Source: Arthrobacter sp. MYb227
Lineage (GTDB): Bacteria > Actinomycetota > Actinomycetes > Actinomycetales > Micrococcaceae
Length of the DNA stretch: 64,000 bases
Reading direction: 5' to 3'
Assembly (NCBI RefSeq): GCF_002975435.1
Contig: NZ_PCPT01000008.1
Span: 1 to 64,000, forward strand
Shown: positions 17,765-27,400 of the stretch, piece by piece
How positions within the stretch are numbered: position 1 is the first letter of the stretch
Layout: every line of letters begins with the position of its first letter
The notes under the pieces: model-generated
Databases searched by the model: none
The model's input: the letters and a program-made list of their open reading frames with translations, nothing else
What the model was told of the DNA's origin: nothing
Program-made: the position numbers and the translations under genes

Positions 17765-18379
17765 GTGTACGTAGTTACTTTAAAGCAACGTGACCGCCGT
17801 GAGGCCGGGGATACTAGTGAGGCACTGCTTCACTCACTCTCCGAGATATCGGCACTCACCCCCTTTCAGCCTTCCGGTTCAGCGCTCCTGATTGGCGCGC
17901 CAGAAACTGCCGAGGAAACCGTCAATGCGGTTCTCACTGCCCTGCGGTTCCCAGGCTGGGTTCTCGGGGTGGGAGTAGGCAGTCTTTATGAGCCGGTCCC
18001 CGCCGATGCCCAGTATCTGCAAGGCACCGCGCTAGGTTACGCGTTGACGGCAACCGAACGAGCCGAACACACCGGTGATCGTGTTCCCGTGAGAGTGATT
18101 GGCATCAATACCGAACTTGCCGCCGAAGCGGAGGCGGTCCTGCGCCTTTTGGGGCAGATTATTTCCAAGCGTAGCGTTGCCGAATGGGCCGTGTTGGATC
18201 TTCTCACTCCCGGGGTACGCGGACAGCAAAAATATGTTGCCGCAGAGCTTGGCATCAGCTCTCAAGCGGTGTCTAGGGCCGTTGTACGTTCGTCATGGGT
18301 CGAGGAATTAGCCGCCAGGCCAGCCGCGGCACGATTGCTGAAGTGGGCCGACGCCCCGGGCTCGATACCTGGGATCTAG
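17765..18379 (+). CDS. Uncharacterised protein with C-terminal helix-turn-helix
   Basis: 204 aa from a GTG at 17765, 27 bases after the yczE-like gene, so probably co-transcribed. I do not recognise the family with confidence. The first two thirds look like a small alpha/beta fold (MYVVTLKQRDRR start, ALLIGAPETAE, GWVLGVGVGSL), which could be a nucleotide- or ligand-binding module. Residues about 165-190 (KYVAAELGISSQAVSRAV) form a clear helix-turn-helix. The layout, sensor-like N terminus plus HTH, recalls SatD-like or MarR-associated regulators. It may feed into YczE control, but that is inference. Confidence 0.6.
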   Translation: MYVVTLKQRDRREAGDTSEALLHSLSEISALTPFQPSGSALLIGAPETAEETVNAVLTALRFPGWVLGVGVGSLYEPVPADAQYLQGTALGYALTATERAEHTGDRVPVRVIGINTELAAEAEAVLRLLGQIISKRSVAEWAVLDLLTPGVRGQQKYVAAELGISSQAVSRAVVRSSWVEELAARPAAARLLKWADAPGSIPGI

Positions 18380-18497
18380 CTACCTCCAGTTCCCCGGCGA
18401 CTGTTTGACGTTAGATCTGTTGACCTGACGCTTCTTGGACGTAGGATTCTCCTACAGATACCGGAACGCCCGGGGTCTACTGTGTCAGGAGCTTACG

Positions 18498-18914
18498 ATG
18501 GTCCCGGAAATTAACTGGTTTGCTCTCATTCTTGCCACCATTTCAACAATGGTGGTTGGCTCCGTTTGGTACACCCCAAAGGTCTTTGGAAACTACTGGA
18601 TGCGCGTGACCAAGATGCTCCCCGGGGAGGCCAAGAGCGCCGTGGCCCCCATTCTCGTCACCCTAGTTGTAAGTTTCATCAGCGCCTGGGTTTTGGCCGG
18701 TGCAACATTCTTGGCGTTCGAATTTTATGGCGGCTCTTACCTCGCCAACGCCCTACTGACGGCGCTAATTCTTTGGGGTGGCTTTACCGCCGCTCGTTTC
18801 ATCACTCACGATGCATTTGAGGGTCGCCCGGTCGGGCTGACAGTGCTGAATTGTGCCCACGAACTCGTGACATTCATGGTTATGGCACTGATTATTGGGC
18901 TCTTCGGCGTGTGA
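18498..18914 (+). CDS. DUF1761-family small membrane protein
   Basis: 138 aa from the ATG at 18498, with AGGAG six bases upstream; a longer frame from 18435 lacks this site. Four membrane segments (about residues 5-25, 52-75, 82-100 and 115-136). The N-terminal NWFALILATI and the VVGSVWYTPKVFG segment, then W/P-rich loop, are typical of DUF1761, whose function is unknown. Convergent with the lipoprotein gene, stops seven bases apart, with no obvious terminator. Confidence 0.75.
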   Translation: MVPEINWFALILATISTMVVGSVWYTPKVFGNYWMRVTKMLPGEAKSAVAPILVTLVVSFISAWVLAGATFLAFEFYGGSYLANALLTALILWGGFTAARFITHDAFEGRPVGLTVLNCAHELVTFMVMALIIGLFGV

Positions 18915-18921
18915 TAACTGC

Positions 18922-19347
18922 TTATTTAGTGGGCGTGGGAAGTGGATCTTGTGGAAATTCAAGCCACCCGATGGTGTAATTTCCGGAACGTTGAAACACG
19001 TCAAAGGCCTTGCCTTCGGGATGACTCGGGGTGGCAAGCTTGAGCTGTGACCATTCACCAAGCGTTGAATCCGGGATCGGTGTTGCGGTGAATCCCGCGG
19101 TAACACCGAGATCTTTGAACTCTTGAGCAAGGTGCCCAAATTGTTCGCCAACCGTATCGGTGCCGCCGGTGGTAGTGACGCGGCAAACCTCTATTTGATC
19201 TCCGCTTAGGGTTGCCTCGACGAGATGATCCATTGCTTCTTGCGCGCTTGGCTTGCCGGTGTTGCAGATAATATCCGGGGAGCTACATCCACTGAGCAAA
19301 AGACCCGTACCAAGCATGGATAGGGTCAGAACTAGTGCGCGTTTCAT
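18922..19347 (-). CDS. Putative lipoprotein, unknown function
   Basis: 141 aa. The N terminus is a lipoprotein signal: positive MKR, hydrophobic stretch, then lipobox LLSGC with the modified cysteine at residue 21. Mature part is small and polar, with a second and third cysteine (near 28 and 59) that might form a disulfide. I do not recognise a domain. It resembles short actinobacterial lipoproteins of unknown role. Confidence 0.7.
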   Translation of the reverse strand: MKRALVLTLSMLGTGLLLSGCSSPDIICNTGKPSAQEAMDHLVEATLSGDQIEVCRVTTTGGTDTVGEQFGHLAQEFKDLGVTAGFTATPIPDSTLGEWSQLKLATPSHPEGKAFDVFQRSGNYTIGWLEFPQDPLPTPTK

Positions 19348-19544
19348 GGTTTAAAGCATAGCCATGGAAGTGAGTAGTTTTGACGCCGCGGATTGTGATG
19401 GTTCCCATTGCGGACCAATCCAACCCACTAAGGCTATTGACTGGATTAATTAGTGGTGGAATGAACTGTGGGCTAAACCCGAGAACTCCGCCCCGCCCCC
19501 TAGGGATAACCCGCGCGGGCGAAGTGGAATTCGCGAGAGAGTCG
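19348..19544. other. Gap without recognisable feature
   Basis: The 197 bases between the lipoprotein gene and the HAD gene show no terminator with U-run and no supported gene. They must hold the lipoprotein promoter and the HAD transcript end. Confidence 0.4.
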
Positions 19545-20405
19545 TTAGTTGGGTGAGGACTGCGGCTCGTCAAGAACCGAGCGCAAGACGCTTGCCAGCC
19601 CGTCATCGTCAACCCCGGCGGTAATTTCATCGGCAACGGCCTTGACTTCATGGGGAGCTTGGCCCATGGCGACCCCACGGCCCGCCCAGGCAAGCATTTC
19701 AATGTCATTCCGACCATCGCCCACGGCGATGGTCTGACTCACTTCATAGCCAAGCTTTTCGCGCAAGATCTCAAGGCCGCTAGCCTTGGTAATTCCTTCG
19801 GCAGCAATGTCCAGCCAGGCGGTCCAGCCCACCGAATAGGTGACCCCTGAAAGACCCAGGGTCTTGACTGCTTCCCCAAAATCATCGGCGGTGGCATCGG
19901 TGGAGAACACCACAAGGCGCACGGCGGTCGCCTCGAGCATTTGATCGAAAGTTACCGGCTTTGCGACAACACCAAAGCTTGCATCCTGGAATCGTTCGGT
20001 AGAAAGAAAACGCCCGGCATCATCTTCCAATGCATATTTGGCCGTCGGAAGGGCCTTGATGAGCGCGCGCAGGGCTGGAGCTGGGTCAAAGGTCTTACGG
20101 TCGATGACCTCGTAACCATCCTCAAGGCTCAGGTCTAGGCGTACCGTGACTCCGCCGTTGCAGCACACCGCATAGCCGCTTTCGATGCCAAGCATGCGAA
20201 TCACTGGCAGTGTGGCACCCAACGAGCGACCGGTGGAAATGACTACCTCGTGTCCGGCGGCAACGATTCCCCGGGCTGTATCCTTCACGGCGCGGCTCAT
20301 GGCGCCGTCGTGATTCACTAGGGTGCCATCCACATCGAGGCAGATCATGTACTTGTTTGTTGCTTCTGACCGGTCTTCGATGCCGGTTCTTGTCATAACT
20401 GTCAT
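19545..20405 (-). CDS. HAD-superfamily hydrolase, Cof type
   Basis: 286 aa. Class IIB HAD phosphatase. Seen: motif I MICLDVDGTLVNHDG near residue 20 (catalytic Asp pair), motif II VISTGRS, a cap domain in the middle, and motif III/IV VGDGRNDIEMLAWAG near 230-245. Cof enzymes dephosphorylate sugar phosphates, FMN or PLP; substrate cannot be read from sequence. Two early ATGs; 20405 used, 20396 possible. A second Cof-type gene lies at 46660-47484. Confidence 0.87.
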   Translation of the reverse strand: MTVMTRTGIEDRSEATNKYMICLDVDGTLVNHDGAMSRAVKDTARGIVAAGHEVVISTGRSLGATLPVIRMLGIESGYAVCCNGGVTVRLDLSLEDGYEVIDRKTFDPAPALRALIKALPTAKYALEDDAGRFLSTERFQDASFGVVAKPVTFDQMLEATAVRLVVFSTDATADDFGEAVKTLGLSGVTYSVGWTAWLDIAAEGITKASGLEILREKLGYEVSQTIAVGDGRNDIEMLAWAGRGVAMGQAPHEVKAVADEITAGVDDDGLASVLRSVLDEPQSSPN

Positions 20406-20497
20406 TGAACCAGTGAATCATCAAAGCAAAGATTTGGGCATGAGGTAGCACACACCCACCCATGAAGTCCCGGTGAACGTTTGGTATTAAATGCCTA

Positions 20498-20537
20498 GGG
20501 GGCACCGCACCTGCGTTTAAAGCAGTGCGCTGCCCCC
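20498..20537 (-). terminator. Hairpin after serS
   Basis: GGGGGCA (20498-20504) pairs with TGCCCCC (20531-20537), with further partial pairing of GCACCTGC with GCAG-TGC inside. It lies 19 bases past the serS stop on the minus strand. No U-run follows, so it may be a weak or Rho-assisted terminator. Confidence 0.4.
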
Positions 20538-20555
20538 AGAGAGTTAATGCGTTTT

Positions 20556-21842
20556 TTAGAGAACTGGAAGAACTTCCATGCCGCCCAGGTACGGGCGCAG
20601 CGCCACCGGCACGTTGACCGAACCGTCAGCGTTCTGGTGGTGCTCAAGGATCGCCACGATCCAGCGGGTGGTCGCCAGTGTGCCGTTGAGCGTTGCCACG
20701 GAACGAGTCTTACCCGGCTTGCCGTCCGCGCCGATCTCGCGTTCGCGGATGTTCAGGCGACGGGCCTGGAAGGTGGTGCAGTTCGAGGTAGAGGTGAGTT
20801 CGCGGTATGCGTCCTGGGTCGGAACCCACGCCTCGCAGTCGAACTTGCGCGCTGCGCTCATGCCCAAGTCTCCTGCCGCTGTGTCAATCACGCGGTAGGG
20901 AAGCTCGACCTTGGCGAGCATTTCTTCTTCCCAGGCCAAGAGCTTGGCGTGCTCGGCCTCGGATTCCTCCGGGGAGCAGTAGACGAACATCTCCAGCTTG
21001 TTGAACTGGTGCACCCGGATGATGCCTCGAGTATCCTTGCCCGCGGAACCCGCCTCGCGGCGGTAGCAGGAGGACCAGCCGGCGTAGCGAGTGGGCCCTG
21101 CCGACAAATCAAGGATCTCGTTGGCGTGGTAGCCGGCCAAGGCCACCTCAGAGGTGCCCACCAGGTACAGGTCATCGCGCTCGAGCTTGTAGATCTCATC
21201 GTCGTGTTCAACATCGAAGCCGGTGCCCTGCATGGTCTCGGGGCGCACCAGCGTCGGAGTGATCATCGGGATGAAGTCGTTTTGCACGGCCTGGTCCAGT
21301 GCCATGTTCATCAGCGCGATTTCCAGCCGGGCACCGATGCCCTTGAGGAAGTAGAAGCGCGATCCGGAGACCTTGGCTCCGCGTTCCATGTCGATGGCCC
21401 CGAGCAGTTCGCCCAGTTCCAGGTGGTCACGCGGCTCAAAGCCCTCGGCGGCAAAGTCTCGCGGGGTGCCCACGTGCTTGACGACGGTGAAGTCGTCCTC
21501 GCCGCCGGCGGGGACCCCGTCGAGGATCAGGTTGGGGATGGAACGCTGCAGCTTGGTGTAGGCCTCGGCAGCGACATCGGAGGCCGCTTGGGCCGCCTTG
21601 ACGTTCTGCGAGAGTTCCTTGACCTCGGCGAGCAGGGCCTGCTTTTCCTCGCCCTTGGCTGCGCCGACCTTCTTGCTGAAGGCGTTCTGTCGGGCTCGCA
21701 GCTCCTCAAAGGATGCAATCGACTCGCGGCGCGCCGAATCGGCGGCCAAAATCGCATCAATCAGGGACTCATCCGCCCCGCGGGCGCGCTGCGAGGCGCG
21801 GAAGGTATCTGGATTTTCACTGAGTAGTTTTACGTCGATCAC
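20556..21842 (-). CDS. serS: Seryl-tRNA synthetase
   Basis: 428 aa, GTG start (reads [12 protein letters not shown]). Class II synthetase. Seen: N-terminal coiled-coil tRNA-binding arm (about residues 30-100), motif 2 [21 protein letters not shown] around 265 with the Arg that binds [12 protein letters not shown]-like [13 protein letters not shown] near 230, and motif 3 [18 protein letters not shown] near 385. Only 38 bases separate it from the divergent lipid-kinase-type gene, so no T-box leader fits. Confidence 0.96.
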   Translation of the reverse strand: MIDVKLLSENPDTFRASQRARGADESLIDAILAADSARRESIASFEELRARQNAFSKKVGAAKGEEKQALLAEVKELSQNVKAAQAASDVAAEAYTKLQRSIPNLILDGVPAGGEDDFTVVKHVGTPRDFAAEGFEPRDHLELGELLGAIDMERGAKVSGSRFYFLKGIGARLEIALMNMALDQAVQNDFIPMITPTLVRPETMQGTGFDVEHDDEIYKLERDDLYLVGTSEVALAGYHANEILDLSAGPTRYAGWSSCYRREAGSAGKDTRGIIRVHQFNKLEMFVYCSPEESEAEHAKLLAWEEEMLAKVELPYRVIDTAAGDLGMSAARKFDCEAWVPTQDAYRELTSTSNCTTFQARRLNIREREIGADGKPGKTRSVATLNGTLATTRWIVAILEHHQNADGSVNVPVALRPYLGGMEVLPVL

Positions 21843-21880
21843 ACCATAAGCCTAGCAATCCCGGTTACGCTGAGGAGACT

Positions 21881-22924
21881 ATGCAACGGAATCGACTAAT
21901 TGCCCTAGCCACCGCGGGTGCCGCGGGAACCGCAGCGACGCTAAGTTGGCTCTCGGTTCGCCGGTTCGCCGACCGCAACCGACCCAACGCAATAGCACCC
22001 ACTTTGGGGGCCGCAACTACTGCAAAAAAAGTCGCATTAGTTCTGAATCCGTCCAAGTCAGGTACCACTGAGGCGATTGCTGCTGTTGAGCACGTATGCG
22101 CCGAGGCGGGCCTTGAGGCACCACTGATTTTTGAAAGCAAAATCAACGATCCGGGACAGGGCGCAACCCGCAAGGCATTAAAAGCCGGATGTGACGTAGT
22201 AATTGCCGCTGGTGGAGATGGAACAGTGCGTGCAGTTGCAGAAGTCCTGCGCGATACCGAGGCGAGCCTCGGACTTATTCCCTTGGGTACCGGCAATCTT
22301 TTGGCTCGCAATGTCGAAGTACCGCTCGATGATATTGACTTGGCGGCATTTGGGGCCGTGCGAGGTCCTATCCGCACCATTGATACGGGTTCAATCACTT
22401 TAGATCATGTGGATGGAACACACAGCGAGCACGCCTTCTTGGTCATTGCCGGTGTAGGTACCGATGCCGATGTCATGGATGACACCAACGAAGAGCTCAA
22501 GGCCAAGGTTGGTTGGCTTGCCTACTCGGAAGCCGGGTTTAGGCATTTACCGGGTAAACGCAAGAAGATTTCCGTAGCCCTAGATGGTGGCCCGGAGCAA
22601 ACCCGTAGCGTCCGCTCAGTACTTTTTGCCAATTGTGGCAAGTTGCAAGGCCTTGAGCTGGTGCCCGAGGCCCGTATTGACGACGGGGTTTTGGACATGG
22701 TGGTACTTAGCCCACGCAGCGCCGCTGGTTGGGGCTGGATTTTCTTGAAAACAGCATTCCGTGCCCGTGGCGCGATACCGGTGATGGGCTTTTACCCTTC
22801 GGCGTCACTTTCACTGCGCTGCCATGAGCCAATGAACACCCAAATTGACGGGGATGGGACGGGATTAGTGAACGGGCTTCACGTCAGCGTGAAACCCGCT
22901 TCACTAAATATCCGTTTGAGTTAG
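21881..22924 (+). CDS. Diacylglycerol/lipid kinase family protein
   Basis: 347 aa. Seen: an N-terminal hydrophobic stretch (about residues 6-24), then the DAGK catalytic domain: LVLNPSKSG near 50, the nucleotide-binding AAGGDGTVRAVAEV near 110, and IPLGTGNLLARN near 135. These lipid kinases use diacylglycerol, sphingosine-like lipids or undecaprenol-like substrates. GAGGAG sits three bases before the ATG. It overlaps pheA by four bases at convergent stops, with no terminator, so antisense transcription there is possible. Confidence 0.85.
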   Translation: MQRNRLIALATAGAAGTAATLSWLSVRRFADRNRPNAIAPTLGAATTAKKVALVLNPSKSGTTEAIAAVEHVCAEAGLEAPLIFESKINDPGQGATRKALKAGCDVVIAAGGDGTVRAVAEVLRDTEASLGLIPLGTGNLLARNVEVPLDDIDLAAFGAVRGPIRTIDTGSITLDHVDGTHSEHAFLVIAGVGTDADVMDDTNEELKAKVGWLAYSEAGFRHLPGKRKKISVALDGGPEQTRSVRSVLFANCGKLQGLELVPEARIDDGVLDMVVLSPRSAAGWGWIFLKTAFRARGAIPVMGFYPSASLSLRCHEPMNTQIDGDGTGLVNGLHVSVKPASLNIRLS

Positions 22925-23850
22925 GCGGTCAGCCGGCTGCGTAGTCCGCCAACCCAGCTTTGTGCCTTGGCGAAGGCATCATCTGAGTTATGAGCATCAA
23001 CTACGGATGAGAGCCCCGCCGCGGCCGGGTAAGACCCGAGGAACCGAAGGTTGGGGCACACACGGTGTAGACCGGTTAGTGCGTCGGCAACGCGTTCCTG
23101 CGCAACATGCCCATCCACGTCCACCGAGAAGAAGTAACGGCCCATGCCTTCACCCGTGGGCCGGGATTCAATCCGGTTCAGGTTCACTCCACGGACCACA
23201 AACTGTTCAAGTATCTCCATCAACGCACCGGGGCGGTCTTCGGTCAACGGCAAAATTACAGTGGTCTTGTCGATTCCCGTGGGTGCGGGAATTGGCCCCG
23301 GTCGAGTAACCAAAATGAATCTGGTCACTGCACCCTTGTAGTCTTCGATCTCTTCACGCAGGACCCTCAAACCCTGCTCTTGAGCCACCAGCGGTGAACA
23401 AATCGCCGCATCATGGCTAGATTCCCCATCAATCAAGCCCATGGCACCTGCCGCAGTCGAGGAAGTAGGTATAAATTCCGCTTGCGGAATATTCGCTTCG
23501 GCCCATCCTCGACACTGGGCCCAGGCATGCCCATGGGTTGCTACCGAACGAATCTGGTCGAGCGAATCAATGTTGTTGCGTACCGCAAGAACAAAAGTGA
23601 TAGTCACCAGGGCTTCGCTAATGATCTGTAGCGCCTCCCCTTTAGCAATTGCATCAAGAGTTGTTGAGACACCACCTTCCACCGAGTTTTCGATGGGAAC
23701 CATTGCCGCATCAGCGGTGCCCTGACGAACTTTTTCGAGTGCTGCATTGACGTTTGCCGCGGGAACACGTTCGGAACCGCGTGCGTCTGGTACTTGTAGC
23801 AGGGCGGCTTCGGTGAACGTTCCGGCCGGGCCCAAATAGGTGTAAATCAT
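22921..23850 (-). CDS. pheA: Prephenate dehydratase
   Basis: 309 aa. Converts prephenate to phenylpyruvate. Seen: YLGPAGTFTEAAL at the N terminus, PIENSVEGGVSTTLD, the catalytic Thr in GAVTRFILV near 185, then a C-terminal ACT domain with ESRPTGEGMGRYFF (phenylalanine-binding), which implies feedback inhibition. No chorismate mutase domain is fused. The ATG overlaps the rhodanese gene stop by four bases, an unexpected but tight coupling. Confidence 0.95.
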   Translation of the reverse strand: MIYTYLGPAGTFTEAALLQVPDARGSERVPAANVNAALEKVRQGTADAAMVPIENSVEGGVSTTLDAIAKGEALQIISEALVTITFVLAVRNNIDSLDQIRSVATHGHAWAQCRGWAEANIPQAEFIPTSSTAAGAMGLIDGESSHDAAICSPLVAQEQGLRVLREEIEDYKGAVTRFILVTRPGPIPAPTGIDKTTVILPLTEDRPGALMEILEQFVVRGVNLNRIESRPTGEGMGRYFFSVDVDGHVAQERVADALTGLHRVCPNLRFLGSYPAAAGLSSVVDAHNSDDAFAKAQSWVGGLRSRLTA

Positions 23851-24173
23851 CGAACGTTTGGCTCCTGATCATTTTCGCTGCTCAGCGGCAGCTTCGCTTC
23901 AAGCCATGCGCCTGACCCACCGGCAATATTGAAAGCGCTGTATCCCTGAGCCACCAGCCATGCCGCGGCTTGTGCCGAGCGGCCGCCGGTGCGGCAAATA
24001 ACGTAGGTGTCTACATCCGGATCAAGTTCTTCGAAACGTATGGGCAATTCGGCCAACGGAATATGCACCGCACCCGTTACATGCCCCTCAATCCATTCGT
24101 AATCTTCACGAACATCAAGAACGAGCGCTCCGGCGGGCACCTGTTCTACTGAAACTGTTTCAAAATCGCTCAT
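23847..24173 (-). CDS. Single-domain rhodanese-like protein
   Basis: 108 aa. Sulfur-transfer domain. Seen: VLDVREDYEWIEGHV near residue 20 and the active-site loop VICRTGGRSAQAA around 60, with the catalytic cysteine followed by RTGGRS. AAGGAG lies four to five bases before the ATG. Precedes pheA in the same transcript. Confidence 0.88.
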   Translation of the reverse strand: MSDFETVSVEQVPAGALVLDVREDYEWIEGHVTGAVHIPLAELPIRFEELDPDVDTYVICRTGGRSAQAAAWLVAQGYSAFNIAGGSGAWLEAKLPLSSENDQEPNVR

Positions 24174-24312
24174 GGTTCTCCTTGCTCAAGCAGCTTTGGT
24201 TCTTCTGCATTCCAGACTATCGCCCCGAGACTTGGCCTCATGGTTTTTGCGTCGATACTAAGAAATATCAGCTTCCCGCAACAAGATAAGTGAATCGCCA
24301 AGATCTAAGAGA

Positions 24313-24342
24313 TGACCCTGGACACCACCCGTACTAGGGTCA
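24313..24342. other. Inverted repeat upstream of amidase gene
   Basis: TGACCCT (24313-24319) and AGGGTCA (24336-24342) are perfect arms separated by 16 bases, about 70 bases before the amidase start. Possible operator; nothing else in this 241-base divergent gap is clear. Confidence 0.3.
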
Positions 24343-24414
24343 ATAGAAACGATCCTTGTGCGTTCAACGCGCCGAGGCTCCGGCCAAATGCTGCAAATAA
24401 CTAAGGAAACCACC

Positions 24415-25800
24415 ATGAGTGAAATTTCTGGACTCTCGGCGCTTGAACTCCGTGACGCGTTGAGTTCCGGCAATCTCTCCGCACACGAGGTTACTTCGCA
24501 TTTTCTCAATAAAATTGAAGCCCTTAATCCTGTTCTAGGTTCGTTCATCACTGTCACAGCCGAGAGCGCCTTAGAATCTGCAGTCGACGCGGATAAAAAA
24601 TTCGCGGCAGCGCAAACACCGCTTCCGGCGTTGCATGGAATGCCACTAGCGTTCAAAGACCTCTTAGACGTTGCCGGGGTTCCCACAACGTATGGCACGG
24701 CGGCCCTGCCAGCAATGATTGCCGCAACCGATAACCCCTTGGTCTCCACGATTAGGCGCGCGGGTGCAATTTCGCTAGGTAAAACCCAAGTCCCAGAGTT
24801 TGGCTTGAGCTGCCATTCCGAAAATGATGTTGCCCCAGCTGCCCGAAACCCGCTAAATCCGGCGTTGTCTGCCGGTGGTTCAAGCGGCGGCGAAGCTGCC
24901 GCTATTGCCGCTGGCATGTTGCCGTTCGGTCCGGGCAATGATGGGGGTGGTTCCGTTCGCATTCCGGCATCTGCTTGTGGGCTGATCGGTCTAAAGCCGG
25001 GTCTTGGCACTGTACCAAGCGATGTGTTGGACGGAACGGTTGACTCATTTGGGGCTCCACGCCTCACCGTCTCGGGCCCGTTGGCTCATAATGCGCTGGA
25101 TGCGGCACTATTAATGGATGCCATGGTGGATCCCACCCGCAGTACATACCTTGAGACGTTGCGTTCCGGCGGTATCGATTCATTGCGTGGATTACGTATT
25201 GGCGTCAGCACGGCAAGCCCCTTTGAATCTGCCTATTCCATCGTCCTGGCACCCGAATCACATAGTGCGCTTTCAAACGCTATCAAGCTGCTGAATGATC
25301 GATCGCATCACCTCGAAGAGGCAGAATTTTTCTACGACCTTCAATACCCAGAGGCCTTCTCCACGGTGTGGACCTCTGGCTTGGCCTCCGCGCCATTGCC
25401 GGCGGGTAGCGAAACGAAACTTGGGACCTTGGCTCGCTCATTCCGCGAACGCGCTACAACTCGTGCGGCCCAAGTTTCCCTGGAGGCAGCAGCAAAACTC
25501 ACCGAGATTGCAGCTGATTTCCGTACTCAGTGGGGTCGCTATGATGTTGTTTTGACCCCCGCGATGGCTCACACTCCCCCGGAGATTGGTTTCTACACTT
25601 CTCAAGATGCAGACATCGATTACATGCGCCAATGCCAGTACACGCCGTTTACCTCCATGGTGAACGTCTCGGGACTTCCGGCCATTACGGTTCCAACGCT
25701 CCGAACCAAGGACGGGCTATCGATGGGTGTGCAGATTATCGGTCGTGCGGGGTCAGAAATTCAGCTTTTGGCGCTCGCGGCGCAGCTTACCGGAGTGTGA
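24415..25800 (+). CDS. Amidase signature family hydrolase
   Basis: 461 aa from the ATG at 24415, seven bases after AAGGA. Amidase signature (Ser-cisSer-Lys) enzyme. Seen: the lysine in PLAFKDLLDVAGVPTTYGT, the SAGGSSGGEAAAIAAG loop, and the nucleophile region GNDGGGSVRIPAS. Could be a general aryl/alkyl amidase; it is not GatA by context (no gatC/gatB beside it). Next to a peptide transporter, so use of amide nitrogen is possible. Substrate unknown. Confidence 0.85.
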   Translation: MSEISGLSALELRDALSSGNLSAHEVTSHFLNKIEALNPVLGSFITVTAESALESAVDADKKFAAAQTPLPALHGMPLAFKDLLDVAGVPTTYGTAALPAMIAATDNPLVSTIRRAGAISLGKTQVPEFGLSCHSENDVAPAARNPLNPALSAGGSSGGEAAAIAAGMLPFGPGNDGGGSVRIPASACGLIGLKPGLGTVPSDVLDGTVDSFGAPRLTVSGPLAHNALDAALLMDAMVDPTRSTYLETLRSGGIDSLRGLRIGVSTASPFESAYSIVLAPESHSALSNAIKLLNDRSHHLEEAEFFYDLQYPEAFSTVWTSGLASAPLPAGSETKLGTLARSFRERATTRAAQVSLEAAAKLTEIAADFRTQWGRYDVVLTPAMAHTPPEIGFYTSQDADIDYMRQCQYTPFTSMVNVSGLPAITVPTLRTKDGLSMGVQIIGRAGSEIQLLALAAQLTGV

Positions 25801-25851
25801 GATTGATCAACAAAGTGGGCATGACGCCGGTTACAGGCGAAAAATTGAACC

Positions 25852-27309
25852 ATGTCTACAACCACCCTGCCTAAGGATCAGTCCCAGACTGGTTTCTTCG
25901 GTCACCCCCGCACGCTGTCGAACCTCTTCAGCATTGAGATGTGGGAACGCTTCTCCTTTTACGGTATGCAAGCGATCCTCGCGTACTACATGTACTTCTC
26001 CGTTTCCGAGGGCGGCCTCGGTCTCCCCAAGGAACTTGCCCTTTCACTTGTAGGTGCATACGGCGGCGCCGTCTACCTGAGCACCATTCTTGGTGCGTGG
26101 CTCGCGGACCGCGTTCTGGGTTCAGAAAAGGTCTTGCTGTACTCGGCATTCCTGATCATGGCAGGTCACCTAGGCCTTGCACTGATTCCGGGCTTCGTGG
26201 GCCTAGCGATTGGCCTGATCCTCGTAGCCATTGGTTCGGGTGGGCTAAAGGCCAATGCCACGGCGCTTGTCGGCTCCTTGTACTCCAAGGAAGACACACG
26301 TCGCGACGCCGGATTCTCCATCTTCTACATGGGTGTAAACATCGGTGGTTTCCTCGGCCCGATCCTCACCGGCTTCCTCCACAAGTCGTGGGGCTTCCAC
26401 GTGGGCTTCGCCGCAGCAGCAATTGGTATGGCACTTGGCGTTGGCATCTACATGATGGGCCGCAAGAACCTTCCCGCGTCGGTTCACGAGGTCATCAACC
26501 CGCTTCCTGCCAACGAACGCAAGAAGTACTTTTTGATCGGGCTTGTCTCGGTTGCTGTGATCGTTGCGCTCTTCGCCTTGAAGATCGTCAAGGTTGAAAC
26601 CCTTGCAATGACCATCGCCTACGCGGTAATTATTGCTTCAATCGTGTACTTCACCATCATGCTGCGCTCCAAGCGCATCACCAGCACCGAACGCAAGCAG
26701 GTAACCGCGTTCATCCCGCTATACATCGCCTCGGCAGCATTCTGGGCACTGTTCCAACAGCAGTTCACATTCATTGCCGTGTACTCCGAGGAACGTCTTG
26801 ACCGTCACTTATTTGGCTGGGAAATTCCTGCCTCCTGGGTACAGTCAATCAACCCGGTATTTATCATCATTCTTGCCGGTGTCTTTGCAGCAATGTGGAC
26901 CAAGCTGGGTACCCGCCAGCCGGGCACCATTGCCAAGTTCTCGGCTTCACTGGTGATCGTGGGCATCGCATTCTTGGTCTTCATCCCGCTCGAATCACTG
27001 GATCAGACGCCGTTGTTGGCTCTGGTCGGCATCCTATTCTTGTGCACCGTTGCAGAACTGCTGCTCAGCCCCATTGGCCAGTCGGTAACCACCAAGCTGG
27101 CTCCAGCGCTCTTCGGAACACAGATGATTGCATTGTTCTTCCTCTCGGTATCCTTGGGCACCACCCTTGCCGGTGTGCTTGCAGGGTTCTACACGGAAGG
27201 TAATGAGATTACCTACTTCTTGGCCCTTGGCGGTACAGCCATTATCTTGGGTCTGGCATTGGCACTTAGCGCACGACCTCTGAAAAAGCTCATGGGTGAG
27301 GTTCGCTAA
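25852..27309 (+). CDS. POT-family proton-dependent oligopeptide transporter
   Basis: 485 aa, MFS fold with about 14 membrane segments. Seen: the POT motif ERFSFYGMQAILAYYM near residue 25, with the ExxERFxYYG proton-coupling core, and GSGGLKANATALVG around 130. Takes up di- and tripeptides with protons. The Shine-Dalgarno is weak (AGGCGA about 15 bases upstream). Ends at a 23-base-pair terminator. Pairs with the amidase upstream, 51 bases away. Confidence 0.92.
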   Translation: MSTTTLPKDQSQTGFFGHPRTLSNLFSIEMWERFSFYGMQAILAYYMYFSVSEGGLGLPKELALSLVGAYGGAVYLSTILGAWLADRVLGSEKVLLYSAFLIMAGHLGLALIPGFVGLAIGLILVAIGSGGLKANATALVGSLYSKEDTRRDAGFSIFYMGVNIGGFLGPILTGFLHKSWGFHVGFAAAAIGMALGVGIYMMGRKNLPASVHEVINPLPANERKKYFLIGLVSVAVIVALFALKIVKVETLAMTIAYAVIIASIVYFTIMLRSKRITSTERKQVTAFIPLYIASAAFWALFQQQFTFIAVYSEERLDRHLFGWEIPASWVQSINPVFIIILAGVFAAMWTKLGTRQPGTIAKFSASLVIVGIAFLVFIPLESLDQTPLLALVGILFLCTVAELLLSPIGQSVTTKLAPALFGTQMIALFFLSVSLGTTLAGVLAGFYTEGNEITYFLALGGTAIILGLALALSARPLKKLMGEVR

Positions 27310-27324
27310 AAAATCTGATCAGCA

Positions 27325-27373
27325 CCATTGAAATGGGGTCGACTCGCTGTGCGAGTCGACCCCATTTCAATGG
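27325..27373. terminator. Strong hairpin terminator after peptide transporter
   Basis: A 23-base-pair perfect stem (27325-27347 with 27351-27373) with a three-base loop TGT. It is followed by TTTCAGT and, 9 bases on, AATTTTT. Lies between convergent transporter and DUF4190 genes. Confidence 0.9.
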
Positions 27374-27400
27374 TTTCAGTAAGAATTTTTCACCTTACGG

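Noticed and set aside
20547-21827. 426-codon open frame on the plus strand
   Set aside because: It is antisense to serS, whose protein is unmistakable; no motif in the antisense reading.
21843-21880. T-box or other leader for serS
   Set aside because: Only 38 bases separate it from the divergent gene, too short for a T-box.
22872-22891. CTTCACG / CGTGAAA hairpin near the end of the lipid kinase gene
   Set aside because: It is inside the coding sequence and has no U-run, so it is not a terminator.
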